A stretch of 64,000 bases of DNA from positions 1-64,000 of the forward strand of contig JACAAK010000025.1 in the NCBI GenBank assembly GCA_025093985.1. Direction: 5' to 3'. The position numbers and the translations under genes were made by a program. The notes beneath the pieces were generated by a model. It was not told the origin of the DNA. It did no database searches and saw only the letters and a list, made by a program, of their open reading frames with translations. The stretch is from Calvatia gigantea. Its lineage: Eukaryota > Basidiomycota > Agaricomycetes > Agaricales > Lycoperdaceae. Positions 31,124 through 43,872 of the stretch are shown piece by piece (the first letter of the stretch is position 1; each line of letters starts with the position of its first letter).

Positions 31124-34023
31124 CTGAGAAGGTCTTCTTGAAGTCATCTGAGAATTTTACCCAGTCTATTGAGTCTTCTGACTCTAGGATTGTTGGTGCT
31201 TTCATGGCAGCATATGCTCTGGCTGTTCCTCCTTATAGCCTAGCCAGGACTGCTATGGCTTTGTTATCTGCTGAGACTATTTTGTTAAATTTCATGAAGA
31301 GTGTCATTGCTCTCCACCAATCGTCAAATTTGGTTTGGCTACCATTGAAGAACCTGAGGTCTGGCACTAAGCCTTTCCCACTGGATGTAGTTGTGGTGTT
31401 ACAGCAGAGAGACATCCAGTTGAATGGATGGAGTTAACTACCTGAAACATCCAATGATAATGGCATAGTAGTTCTACAAGTCACTACTCGGAGATCACTG
31501 GGACATGAATAACTGAAACAGATACAAAGGACAATTGGGAATGCAGACAAGTATAGAACCGATACAATCAGTGAAATCTCACAACAGTTTTCCTTGACTT
31601 TTCCTATCTATGTGCATAAATTTTGGAGTAATTTATCTAGAGACAGGCTAATATTATGAACTTACCACAGACTAACTTGAACTTTTCCATTAACATATCA
31701 ACTTTCTTTCTAAAACTTTCCTTTCTGTATACCCCAGTCCAATCTTTATTTATTTACCACATGTATTTCTAGTTCATCTTCTTATGACTCATTCTGAGTC
31801 ATGTTTCTTTTTATACCTTGTATTTCCCACTACTGGACTTCTAGTTACTTGTATCTCTCAATGCCATTACAGTGAAGAACAAGTACCCGCTCCCACTCAT
31901 ATCCAAACTCATTGCACAATTTTACAGGGCTAAGTACTTCACTAAATTGGATGTTTGCTGGGAATTCAACAATGTGCAGATTAAGCCAGGTGATAAATGA
32001 AAGGCTGCATTTTGGATGAATCACAGGTTATTTGAGCCACTCATCATGTTCTTTGGCCTCACCAACAGCTCTGCCACCTTCCAAACTATGATGAACAATA
32101 TCTTCCACAAGCTCATCATGGAGGGCATTGTTGTGGTGTACATGGATGATATCCTGATCTTTACTAAGACTGTTGAAGAGCACTGGGAGGTCACCTGCTA
32201 GGTCTTGCAAATTCTCAAATAGCACTAGCTTTTCCTTAAACCCAAAAAGTATGAGTTTGAGAAGACCTATATTGAGTACCTTGGTCTCATCATATCAGGG
32301 AATAGTGTTGAGATAGACCTGGTCAAAGTTGCAGAGGTACAAGACTAGCCCACTCTGGCCAATCTAGGGGAAATACAGGTATTCCTAGAGTTTGTCAACT
32401 TCTACTGCTGCTTTATCTGTGACTTCTCCCACATAGCCCACCTACTTTTTGACCTCACTAAGGTGGATACCAAGTGGAAGTGGGGCCCTGCAGAAAAAAC
32501 AGCTTTCCAGGCACTCAAGGATACAGTCACCTCCTCCCCCATTCTTCTCTCACCCAACAACTCTGCTCCTTTCTATATCAAAGCAGACAGCTCAGACTTT
32601 GTGATGGATGCAGTTCTCTTCCAGAAGGTGGCAGACTCAGATCAATGGCATCTGGTGGCATTCTAGTCAAAATCCCTCTCAGTGGTTGAATGGAATTATG
32701 AGATCCACAACAAGGAAATATTGGTGATCATCTGTGCACTAGAAGAGTGGAGACACTTTCTCAAAGGTGCATGCCACCAAAATGAAATCTAGACAGACCA
32801 CAAAAACCTAGAGTATTTCATGTCTGCCAAGAAACTCAACTGCTGCCAAGCCTGCTAGTCTCTTGTACTCTCCCACTTCAATTTCCACTTGCACCACTGA
32901 CCTGGCCAAACTATGGGGAAATCCAATGTACTCTCCTGCAGAGCTGACTATGGCACAGGAGCCCATGACAATGAGAACATCACCTTCCTTCCTAATGGAC
33001 TCTTTGCCATCCATGCACTTGAAGGGATTTTGATGGAAGGAGAGGAGCAGCTCCTGTTGAAGGATATCTGTTCTAGAAACTGCATGGGTGAACAAGAGGA
33101 GGCAGTCACTAAAGCCACACAGGAACTCAAGCAGTCATCAACCAAGACTGTGAGGAGTGCAGAATGGGCAGAGCAGGATAGTCTACTCCTGTTCTGAGAA
33201 AAGATCTATGTCCCAACAGGCACTGATCTTAGGCAGAGGATAGTAGCTTTCCACTATGACACAAAGATTGCAGGACATACTGAGGAATGGAATAGTTCAA
33301 GATAACAATATGCATATTTGCCAGAAGACACATCATTGATCTATTAACAAATCTTAAGTCTATCGAGGTCAATCTATGACGAGTAACTGCAAAAGTGGGA
33401 GAATGGAGGATAAGGTTTAGATTGAAACCAATTTCTACCAATAAACATGGTATAACCAATTGTCAACCTAATAAATTAGGAATTCTAGATAACTAGAGTT
33501 GCAAGCTCATAACGTTTCCTGAAACCAGAAGGCTTGCAAAACTCTAATATCATTATCGAATTTCCATAGAGAAATCTATACCAATTAATTGTGCTAAAAA
33601 ACATGACAACTACCAAGATAGATACAGTCAATCAATTCTAAGAAGAACTACCTTCAGCAAACAAAGATCAATGGATAGAAATCAATAGGGTCAACTCGAA
33701 GATGGCAATTGAATAGTCAAACGGAATAGATGAATATACATAAGAATAGTTCTCTTCCTTGTACTAACATGTTTAAACTTCAAAAATAGTCTAGAACTTG
33801 TCTCCCACAGCTACTGGTGGCCCCAGATGGCTTGATACATTAGTCAGTACATCTCCACCTGTGACTTTTGCATGTATACCAAGCCCATCCACCACCTGCT
33901 GCATGGAGAACTCCATCTGCTCCCCATCCCTGAAACCTGCTGGGACATGCTTAGTATAGATTTTGTGGTTGAACTCCCAGAATCCACAGGCTATGACACT
34001 GTCATGACAGTAGTGGACTCTAT
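31124..34023. repeat. Tandem duplication unit, copy 2, with a 494-base insert
   Basis: It repeats 28497-30903 in order: gag core (reverse, 31403-31128), U3 remnant (about 31407-31586), TSD GTTTT, Gy-D tail, and Gy-B pol (31857-33292 and 33787-34023). It differs from copy 1 by a one-base deletion near 31395, a few substitutions and the insertion at 33293-33786. After 34023 it jumps to the end of an LTR, so 54 bases of pol and most of the LTR are missing. Confidence 0.9.
33293..33786. other. 494-base insertion of unknown origin
   Basis: It is absent from copy 1 (30667). It has no long ORF, no recognisable family and no terminal inverted repeats. Base use differs from the surroundings: several CpG are kept (TCGAGG, GACGAG, AACGTT, TCGAAG, AACGGA). 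AATAG occurs at both edges (33291-33295 and 33785-33789) and could be a 5-base target duplication. It is possibly a small mobile element or filler DNA. Confidence 0.5.
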
Positions 34024-34059
34024 TGCAACCTGAGGTTTACTCAGACTAAGGTCATAACA
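34024..34059 (+). repeat. Gy-A-type LTR, last 36 bases
   Basis: TGCAACCTGAGG..GTCATAACA matches the 3' end of Gy-A LTRs and is followed by GGCAC at 34060-34064, the duplicate of 30953-30957. It is the far end of the LTR that begins at 30958. Confidence 0.75.
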
Positions 34060-34068
34060 GGCACAGCA

Positions 34069-34376
34069 TGTTGCAAACTTTCACTGATCATATCAGCTAT
34101 GTACTTGTCTGCATTCCAATCGTCCTCTGTATCTGTTTCAGTTATTCTTGTCCCAGCAATCTCTGAGTAGTGACTCATAGAACTACTATGCCATTATCAT
34201 TAGATGTTTCATGTAGTTAACTCCATCTGTTCAACCAGGTGTCTCTCATATTTAAGTGTACATACACACTCCTGTATTCAGTACACTCAACCACCTCTTG
34301 TTCTTCTCCCCTTAATTGCCCTCAAGTCTTAGCCCAAAGTTGCAACCTGAGGTAAACTCAGACTAAGGTTATAATA
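34069..34376 (+). repeat. Gy-A3 5' LTR
   Basis: It is 308 bases, starting TGTTGCAAACTTTCACTG and ending AAGGTTATAATA (CA end mutated to TA). TATTTAAG (about 34251) and ACACTCAACCACC (about 34285) correspond to the TATA and RNA-start motifs of Gy-A1. The primer site after it reads TGGTTAAGCAT. Confidence 0.88.
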
Positions 34377-34439
34377 TTTGGTTAAGCATCCCCACCTCAC
34401 CCTGCAAGGAGTAGGCTGAAACAGGCCTGAACAAACAAG

Positions 34440-35410
34440 ACAAAGGCTAGTATTGAGCTCAAACCCAGACAAATATAGAACCCAACCTCAAAGTTGACAA
34501 CAAGTCAGAATTAGACGAAAAGAAACAGGAAACCCTGAATACCTGTCAACATGTACCCAAAGACCAACTAGGAAAACCCAAGGGAAAAGACCATGAGCTT
34601 TAAATGAACTGACTTGAAGGAGAATTAACTTGGAGAACCCACACAAAACAGGAGAATCATCAGAACAGAAGAATAATGACTCAAATGATGATCAAATGAG
34701 TAGTGATTCTGTCTCATCATTCTATTCTTATTTTATTAGTATTTTTTAGACTTTCTATTTATTACCTGTTTTTAATCTTTTATTTATTGAATTGATCTGG
34801 ATTCAATTCCCGAACTAACCATGGGAACTTATCAACACTAATGGGCAAACCATTCAAGTAAAGCAATGACACTTCAGAAATTTAACAAATACTTGGAGAT
34901 ACAAAGCATAGCATCCTGAGGCATAAGGAGGACCAGAGTATAACATAGCCAACAATCTTAGACTTGAAGCTCAGTACTGGTAAAACAGAGACTAAGAAGA
35001 CCTTCTCAGATATGCCTTGAAAGCAAATAGATGAATCATTCAGCAATCATAAGAACAACGACTACCTGCATCAGTTAATCAATATGCAGGGTTAACTGAC
35101 AACTGCTAATGTTTTATCAGAAATAATGCTTAGACGACTTCATAAGTATCTCAGTCACCATTGCTAGAGATCTATGCCAATGGAATGAGGTCTATACTTC
35201 CATACAACTGATATGACTTGAATACCTTAGATAAGAAACACTGGCTAATGTAAATGAGACCCATGGAATAGAACTGGTATGACATTTCATACAAGCGTGA
35301 AACCCAATGACTACAATGTAGCTCTTTATAGAAAGATTCAGAACCCAAAGAACTGCTACATTGTAAGCATATGCGGCCTCCATGACAGAATAAGCGAGAT
35401 TGGTCATGAC
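34440..35410 (+). pseudogene. gag: Gy-A3 gag, first copy, strongly scrambled
   Basis: Short blocks recall Gy-A gag (AGCTCAAACCCAGA at the start, AAGACCTTCTCAGAT, GACCCATGGAATAG), but they are separated by many insertions and deletions, including an AT-rich stretch at 34710-34800 with no gag similarity. The start ATG is TTG. Similarity to other copies becomes almost perfect at 35411. This is far more damage than in any other gag here. Confidence 0.6.
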
Positions 35411-37484
35411 AAAAAAAGGATTTTTCTGAAGACTCCAAGTAGGTGCTACCTTGAGAGTCAAAAAGCTTGTATCTAGGATATCAGACAAATTTTACATGAT
35501 TCCTCAGAGAAGAAAGCATGAACTAAACCTAAAAGGAAAAATACAAACAGTGAAAAAGGAGATAACGGTGGACACAATTGTTGACTTGGGGTGTACAACC
35601 AGCAGCATTAGCAAGAAACTAGTAGACAAGGAAGGACTCCCTACCTGGAAACTGGAACAACAAATCTTGGTATTAAACGCAGATGGAACACCAAACCAGG
35701 GCGGAAAAGTAATGGAAACAGCCACAATTGACATAGATATCCAAGGACACAAGGAGCAGATTGAAGCCTCAGTCATACAACTACAAGACTATGCAGAAGT
35801 CTTCCTGGGACATGACTGGCTGGTCAAACACAACCCAGAAGTAGATTGGAACAATGGAGAAATCAAGTTCACCTGGTGCCCACCAAACTGCCAATTCCCC
35901 CACCAAAACATCCCCATCATGGAAAAAATACAGAGTATGGCCACTACAGAAGACTTATGGAAAGAAGAAGATGAACCAGACCTGACTAAACCAGAAGATT
36001 TACCAGACTATGTACAACTGTTCATACATCTGTTCAACAAAACAACATTCAACAAGCTCCCAGAATGAACTGAATGGGACCATGAAATAGTCCTAATGGA
36101 AGATGCCCCAAGGAAAATAAGCACAGGAACATACAACATGACAGTCAAGGAACAGGACGAACTCAAAGTGTTCATCAAAGAAAATCTGGAGTCAGGATGA
36201 ATATGGCCATTGAAATCCCCATATGCAGTACCAACCTTCTTCATCCCCAAGAAAGACAGGTCCAAGAGGTTAATCCAAGACTATAGATGGTTAAACAATG
36301 TAGTAGTCAAGGACAAAATGCCACTACCAAGAATCAGTGAAGTAATTGACAAGCTTGGAAAGGCCAAATATTTCAATAAACTTGACATTATCTGGGGATA
36401 TAACAATATCAGGATCAAGGAAGGAGACGAATGGAAAGCAGCATTCCTCACCAATGAAGGACTTTTTGAGCCAACAGTCATGTATTTTGGTCTTAGCAAC
36501 TCACCAGGGACCTTCTCCAGAATGATGACAAGCATCTTCTGTGACCTCTTACAAAATGGAGACATTGTAAACTACATGGACAACTTTGTCATCCCTGGCG
36601 ATACCAAAGAACAACTAAAAGAGCAAACAATACAATTCCTGGAACACACAGCACAATACAATCTATGCTTCAAACAAACCAAATGTATCTTCAATGCAGA
36701 AGAAATCCCAATGCTAGGAGTCAAAGTGGGTCATGGACAAATTGAAATGGAAGAAGAAAAAGTCAAATCAGTATGAGATTGGCCCAAGCCAAAAAGCACA
36801 AAAGGGGTAGAAAGATTCCTGGGCTTTGCTAATTACTACTGATGTTTCATCAAGAATTTCAGCAAAATTGCAGGGCCACTAAACAAGCTCAAAGGAGTAA
36901 CCACATGGGAATGGAGCCAAGAACACCAGGCAGCATTTGACCATCTCAAAAAATGCATCACCGAAGAACCCATCTTAACTTTACCACAAAGACAAGGCCA
37001 GTTCAGGGTAGAGGTCAATGCATCAGACTATGCATTAGGAGGTGTGCTATCACAGCTACAAGAAGCCAAATGGCACCCAATTGCCTTTATATCATGAACA
37101 TTATCACTAGCAGAATGCAACTATGAAATATATGACAAAGAACTACTGGCCATTATCCATGCCCTGAAAGAATGGAGACACTATCTGCTAGATGCTGAAG
37201 AAAAATTTGAAATCTGGACTGACCACAAGAACTTAAAATACTACTGAGAACCGCAAAAATTGAACGGACAACAAGCCCGATAGTACCTACACTTACAAGA
37301 CTACAACTTCATAGTACAACATGTATCCAGGAAGACAAACACAAAGGCTGATCTATTGTCCTGAATCCACTAAATGCCAGAAGAACAAGAAGACAAACTA
37401 GTTACCATAATCCAAGAAAGCTGGCTACAGACAGAAAACACAGATGACACAGTGCTCTTACAGGCAGAATTATTCCTCAAACCA
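35411..37484 (+). pseudogene. pol: Gy-A3 pol, first copy (protease to RNase H)
   Basis: It starts at the GGATTTTTC frameshift region. Protease (D-L-G-C, catalytic Ser codon changed to Leu; LGHDWL), RT with YMDN, and RNase H follow. Stops at 36066 and 36198 and several TGA at Arg codons break it. It ends in the linker before the integrase finger (LFLKP), where it is fused to a second gag. It is almost identical to 38103-40176 (offset 2692), except for a cluster of differences at about 36597-36655. Confidence 0.88.
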
Positions 37485-38134
37485 CCACCATGAAAGCACC
37501 AACAATCTTAGACTTAGAAGACTCAGTAGACTAGGTAAAATTCTCAGATGACTTCAAGAAGACCTTCTCAGATGATGCCTTGAATAGCAAAGTAGAATGA
37601 CAGATCAAAAAATTCAGACAAGGCAATAAGAACACAGCGGACTACCTGATCGAGTTTGAAGTCCTAAGAAGCAGGGCAAAAACTGACAGCAAACATGCTA
37701 TGTTTTTACTCAAGAAAAATGCTAGACAGGACATCATCCACACTATCACAGGATACCCACCCATTGCCAGGCCAGACACCTATGCCAAATGGAAAGAGGC
37801 TATACTCTCCATCAGACAAGGATATGAGGCCTCCGAATACCATGGAGACAAGAAAACCAGCACTGGCACTACATATAGAGGAATGGGAGAACCCATGGAG
37901 ATAGGAAGCTGATGCCACATTTTCAATACCAAAGGGAAACCCAAATGCTACAACTGTAGCATCTTTGGACATATGGCAAAAGATTGCAAGAAACCCAAAG
38001 GGTTAACCTGCTACAATTACAGTAAGACGGGCCATATAGCAAAGGCCTCCACTGCACCCAAGAAGATACAGGTCCGAGGAGTTGAAGAAGTCAGTGACAA
38101 AGAAAAGAAGGATTTTTCTGAAGACTCCAAGTAG
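37485..38134 (+). pseudogene. gag: Gy-A3 gag, second copy (C-terminal half)
   Basis: It starts MKAPTILDLEDSVD, the middle of gag, directly fused to pol of the first copy. It continues with FSDDFKKTFSDDALN, YLIEFEVLRSRAKT and RPDTYAKWKEAI, then two zinc knuckles near 37945-38050 (second knuckle damaged: [14 protein letters not shown]). The codon that is TGA in Gy-A1 is CAT (His) here. It ends at TAG 38132-38134 in the gag-pol overlap. Confidence 0.85.
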
Positions 38135-41100
38135 GTGCTACCTTGAGAGTCAAAAAGCTTGTATCTAGGATATCAGACAAATTTTACATGATTCCTCAGA
38201 GAAGAAAGCATGAACTAAACCTAAAAGGAAAAATACAAACAGTGAAAAAGGAGATAACGGTGGACACAATTGTTGACTTGGGGTGTACAACCAGCAGCAT
38301 TAGCAAGAAACTAGTAGACAAGGAAGGACTCCCTACCTGGAAACTGGAACAACAAATCTTGGTATTAAACGCAGATGGAACACCAAACCAGGGCGGAAAA
38401 GTAATGGAAACAGCCACAATTGACATAGATATCCAAGGACACAAGGAGCAGATTGAAGCCTCAGTCATACAACTACAAGACTATGCAGAAGTCTTCCTGG
38501 GACATGACTGGCTGGTCAAACACAACCCAGAAGTAGATTGGAACAATGGAGAAATCAAGTTCACCTGGTGCCCACCAAACTGCCAATTCCCCCACCAAAA
38601 CATCCCCATCATGGAAAAAATACAGAGTATGGCCACTACAGAAGACTTATGGAAAGAAGAAGATGAACCAGACCTGACTAAACCAGAAGATTTACCAGAC
38701 TATGTACAACTGTTCATACATCTGTTCAACAAAACAACATTCAACAAGCTCCCAGAATGAACTGAATGGGACCATGAAATAGTCCTAATGGAAGATGCCC
38801 CAAGGAAAATAAGCACAGGAACATACAACATGACAGTCAAGGAACAGGACGAACTCAAAGTGTTCATCAAAGAAAATCTGGAGTCAGGATGAATATGGCC
38901 ATTGAAATCCCCATATGCAGTACCAACCTTCTTCATCCCCAAGAAAGACAGGTCCAAGAGGTTAATCCAAGACTATAGATGGTTAAACAATGTAGTAGTC
39001 AAGGACAAAATGCCACTACCAAGAATCAGTGAAGTAATTGACAAGCTTGGAAAGGCCAAATATTTCAATAAACTTGACATTATCTGGGGATATAACAATA
39101 TCAGGATCAAGGAAGGAGACGAATGGAAAGCAGCATTCCTCACCAATGAAGGACTTTTTGAGCCAACAGTCATGTATTTTGGTCTTAGCAACTCACCAGG
39201 GACCTTCTCCAGAATGATGACAAGCATCTTCTGTGACCTCTTACAAAATGGAGACATTGTTAACTACATGGACAACTTTGTCATCCCCAGTGATACCAAA
39301 GAACAACTAAAAGAATGAACAATACGATTTCTGGAATGTGCAGCCCAATACAACCTATGCTTCAAACAAACCAAATGTATCTTCAATGCAGAAGAAATCC
39401 CAATGCTAGGAGTCAAAGTGGGTCATGGACAAATTGAAATGGAAGAAGAAAAAGTCAAATCAGTATGAGATTGGCCCAAGCCAAAAAGCACAAAAGGGGT
39501 AGAAAGATTCCTGGGCTTTGCTAATTACTACTGATGTTTCATCAAGAATTTCAGCAAAATTGCAGGGCCACTAAACAAGCTCAAAGGAGTAACCACATGG
39601 GAATGGAGCCAAGAACACCAGGCAGCATTTGACCATCTCAAAAAATGCATCACCGAAGAACCCATCTTAACTTTACCACAAAGACAAGGCCAGTTCAGGG
39701 TAGAGGTCAATGCATCAGACTATGCATTAGGAGGTGTGCTATCACAGCTACAAGAAGCCAAATGGCACCCAATTGCCTTTATATCATGAACATTATCACT
39801 AGCAGAATGCAACTATGAAATATATGACAAAGAACTACTGGCCATTATCCATGCCCTGAAAGAATGGAGACACTATCTGCTAGATGCTGAAGAAAAATTT
39901 GAAATCTGGACTGACCACAAGAACTTAAAATACTACTGAGAACCGCAAAAATTGAACGGACAACAAGCCCGATAGTACCTACACTTACAAGACTACAACT
40001 TCATAGTACAACATGTATCCAGGAAGACAAACACAAAGGCTGATCTATTGTCCTGAATCCACTAAATGCCAGAAGAACAAGAAGACAAACTAGTTACCAT
40101 AATCCAAGAAAGCTGGCTACAGACAGAAAACACAGATGACACAGTGCTCTTACAGGCAGAATTATTCCTCAAACCAATGTTCCTGGAATGGATCCAGAAC
40201 AAGTATTAGTGTGAGACAACAGTCCTTACTGAGCTAAGAAAACAGGAGTCCAAACTCACTGAGGACCATGGAATTATCTACAGACAAAATAGTACATATG
40301 TCCCACCTGACCTGAAGCTACAAGAAGAGATTCTAGCACAATATCATGATATCCCAGATGCGGGGCACCCAGGCCAACATAGAATGATGGAGCTAATCAA
40401 CCATGACTACTGGTGGCCAACAATACGAAAAGATGTAAAAAAGTACATCTGAGGGTGCCAAGCCTGCCAGAAAAATAAAACTAGAATAACACCACTCAAA
40501 TTACTGCTTCACCCCCTCCCTATACCGAATGGACCTTGGGAAGAAATCAGCATCGACATGATCAGACCATTACCAGAGTCAGAAGAAAAAGATGTGATAC
40601 TAGTCATCGTCGATCAATTCACAAAAATGATATGACTCATAGTGACAACAATGGATGTTTCATCCAAAGACATTGCAAGGGTTTATTAAGACAAGATATG
40701 GAAGCTGCACAGACTACCAAGGAAGGTACTCAGTGACCAAGGACCCCAATTCACGTCAGAATTCACCAAGGAGTTATTCAAAGGACTCAGCATAGAACAG
40801 AATCTATCAATGGCATATCACCCACAAACCAATGGACAGACAGAATGCATCAACAGAGAAGTGGAAACATACATCTGCCTGTATTGCAATTACAATCAGG
40901 ATGACTGGGCAGAATGGCTTCCCATTGCAGAATTCCAGTACAACAATAAACAACACAGAGGAACACAGGAAACACCATTCTTCCTAAACTATGGAAGAAA
41001 CCCATGGAAGGGCAAGAACGAGCCAGCAACAAACAATCCTGTCACCATGGAGTTCCTAAAACGCCTCCAGGCCACCCAAGACAATGCCACATCAGTGCTA

Positions 41101-41137
41101 CAGACGTATCAAGAAAAGATGAAACAGCAACACGACC
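38103..41137 (+). pseudogene. pol: Gy-A3 pol, second copy, cut by a C2 LTR
   Basis: It repeats the first pol copy to 40176, then continues into the integrase zinc finger (HDIPDAGHPGQHRM; CQACQKNK), the DDE core (SIDMIRPLP; SDQGPQF; TECINREVE) and the tail up to KMKQQHD, where the solo C2 LTR begins at 41138. Stops occur at many former CGA codons. Nothing of the chromodomain or ORF3 follows the LTR, so the right part was lost. Confidence 0.88.
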
Positions 41138-42038
41138 TGTTATGAATATCAATATTTATGACATTATTAACAACAAGAATAATGATGTAATCAATGACAT
41201 CATAATCACCTGACTAATGATCAATATTATATATTGATTATATGATAATTTATACCATGTCTCTAAAGACTTGTATAATCTGAAGACAATCAGTAAACAT
41301 CTTAGCATTAACAGTCAAACAACATCAAGTCATATTAATAATGATTATACTACAACTAGCATAGTTACTTCAAGACAGCAATATATCTTAGCATATTCTA
41401 TATGATAAGATAATAACAATAGATTAAGTATTAACCTAATACTTAATACTATACAGTTCTATGAATATAGTTACAACAACTCTAGAACATCTATATAGTC
41501 TAGACACCTCTAGATGAAGCTAGACAATACCTAGAAAGGTTTATAAGACTAGAATGACCTAGAACATAGCCAGACTTATCCAGAACTTAATGCACATAAA
41601 TAGCACAGCTTATGTCATAATTCAAAGTCATACCACTTTGAAGTCATACCACTTTTATATACCATATATAGACAAGTAACATAACAATACAGTACAATAC
41701 AATAGTACACTGTTGTAGTATATAAACCCCTCAACTTGACCAGTAGACCTCATCATTTCTACTTGGTTAGGTGGAGACTCAATCTATAACTCTTATCATT
41801 CTCTCTTATAGTCTGATCATAAGAAGTCTCTTCTTAACAACTGTGCTTACTCTATAAGACTTCATAAGGGTTATATATTGAAGGTTAATAGATGACTGAT
41901 CATAGACTAAAGACTATCTATAACTACATTGTAAGTAGTTATAAATAGTTGACTAGCCTTCGAGAAGGAGTCCCCTTTGATATCATCCACATGATAGATA
42001 TCAGGCCTGTGAAGGACAAAGCAGGTCTTACTATAACA
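41138..42038 (+). repeat. Solo C2 LTR (Gy-C2)
   Basis: This is a 901-base LTR, TGTTATGAATATCAATA..TTACTATAACA, with 5-base inverted ends. TATATAAACCCCTCAAC near 41721 is the TATA region, shared with C1. The flanks (CGACC / TAAGA) do not form a duplication and the right flank is not Gy-A, so a rearrangement happened here. Confidence 0.85.
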
Positions 42039-42295
42039 TAAGAAGTCTATTAAAGTGTTTGATACTCTTAAAGACAGATAATTACAACATAGGACCTATA
42101 AGCAAACATTTAGTATCATCTCTCAAAATGTATATCATAGCTTACACAAATCATCTAGGTTAGGCAATGGATAGAGTATAGGCATGAATCATTTATTTAT
42201 TCAAAGGCCTTGTAATGGGGACCTAGGGATGTGGCACGATAGATGGGCGTAATTGAGCTAGGGCTGGAACTCAAGCATGCGATGTTGTAGTAGGT
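42039..42295. other. No recognisable feature
   Basis: About 260 bases of AT-leaning sequence hold no convincing ORF or repeat, and end in a G-rich stretch with a few CpG (GGCACGATAGATGGGCG). Confidence 0.4.
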
Positions 42296-43263
42296 TCAGG
42301 GTGGAGGGGATGTACAGTGGGGAGAGGGTGAGAGGCCTGGAAATGTAACATCAATGATGTTGGAGGACAAGAAGCCTAAGAATGCAAAGTTGATGATGTT
42401 AAAGGGTGAGAGGCTTGGGAATGTAAAGTCAAGGATGTTGGAGGGTGAGAGGCTCCAGGATGCAAACTTGATGACATTGAAGGGCGAGAAGCTTGAGGGT
42501 GTGAACCTAACAGAGGGTAAGATACTTGGATGGGGGGGCCAGAGCAAATATTTGGTTGAATTTTCGAATTTGCTTGGAATGAAGGGTGAGCTCCTCCAAG
42601 GCCTCTGGGTCCAACAACTGGGGGCTTTGTATTTTGATAAATGGGGTGCTCTACTTCCATGTTATTACCATTGTCATTATCACTGGTATCATCACCATCA
42701 TTAGCATCATGGAGAAAGAGACAAGGATTTTGAGGGTTAATATATTTGTTTGCTGGAGCTTCAGGCTGTGGCATGTTGCTCACTGTGAGTCAAAGAGTAT
42801 AGTTCTGTACAAGCCTAGTAATGGTATCCATCTTCTTAATCTTGAGGTCTTCAACCTTCACAATCCAAGTGTCTGTCTTCTCCTTCTAGTTGGAGGCTAA
42901 AAATGTTAAGTCTCCAGTCATCTCATAGTCCCTTGGACCTGGTACTTTCACCAGCTGTATAGCACAGCCACTGTGCTGAGCCTTATGAACAGCTTCAAGG
43001 GTAATTCTTCCATCAGTCCAAAGCCCAGTAGCACATTCAACCTCAACATAAATGAGCATTTGATAGATTACATAAGTTTTATGGACATATTGCTGTAGTG
43101 GCCATTGCAAGGGTGCTGCATGGCTGGTACTTATGAAAACTAAAAGTTAAGCCATTAATCCATGTAGTATTTTTCATGGCAGAGATGTGGGTGGCAAAGG
43201 TTCTGAGGACAATGTCACTCTGGAACAGTCCAGCACTATCCTAGAAACTCACAATGTGAGTAT
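42296..43263 (-). pseudogene. Decayed repeat-rich gene, C-terminal part (right of copia read on minus)
   Basis: Read leftward from the copia insertion, the sequence encodes GLFQSDIVLRTFATHISAM, then TFSFHKYQPCSTLAMATTA, then VECATGLWTDGRITLEA. An Asn/Asp-rich segment with a His/Pro/Ser-rich 13-residue repeat (42333-42488) follows. These motifs fit a large basidiomycete hypothetical-protein family that I recall as multi-copy but cannot name. Upstream exons of the same gene lie at 49604-52340. Stops and frame changes show decay. Confidence 0.55.
42333..42488 (-). repeat. 39-bp coding minisatellite, four units
   Basis: There are four successive 39-base units (starts 42333, 42372, 42411, 42450) of the type AGGCTTGGGAATGTAAAG.., plus a degenerate fifth. 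A 39-base period equals 13 codons, so it keeps frame in the reverse-strand gene. Confidence 0.85.
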
Positions 43264-43671
43264 TGTTGAATCTCAATCCTATCTGAGATGTATCTATTTA
43301 TAGATGAAACATTACAGATCTTGAGAACTCACCCTACAGAGGTTTGAGCCCTTTACAATACTATGCATCATTATAAAGGTGCTGTAGTACACTGTATAAT
43401 GAGTCATAGCTTGCATAGATTACACATACTACTGTGCTGCAATATGCTCTGATTATGCTACTTGTAGATAGTATTTCTCCCTCTAACCAGGTCATAGGGT
43501 ATTATCTCCTTAGACTGTATATAAACTCCTCTATGTTGTATGTAGTTCTTCAGACAATTCTACTTGTCTAATACTTAAACAAGCTCTTCTCTAAACCCAA
43601 GCTTACTACACTTTGTAAGTGACTACCTTTCTATACTGTGCTTTTAGCTGATAGTAGTTGTTATCTCAACA
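43264..43671 (+). repeat. Copia 5' LTR
   Basis: It runs TGTTGAATCTCAATCC..TTATCTCAACA, 408 bases. It is preceded by AGTAT and followed by the leader GGTTATGGGCCCC. Confidence 0.92.
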
Positions 43672-43872
43672 GGTTATGGGCCCCAACCACCTCTCGCATT
43701 GAACTGCCCTATGGGTGCAGGATCAACTGCTTGAGAAAGGTGTTGTCATTACAACCTGAATGAGCAGTTCCTCTAGGGCCTCCTTGATTCCTGGTCCATG
43801 TCATTGATACATACATCCATATATTCACTGTCAAAAAACATGTTACTAATCAATGGTTGATATCCAGATACA

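Noticed and set aside
41138..42038. Simple solo-LTR insertion into Gy-A3
   Set aside because: The flanking 5-base sequences differ and Gy-A3 does not continue on the right, so more than a single insertion happened.
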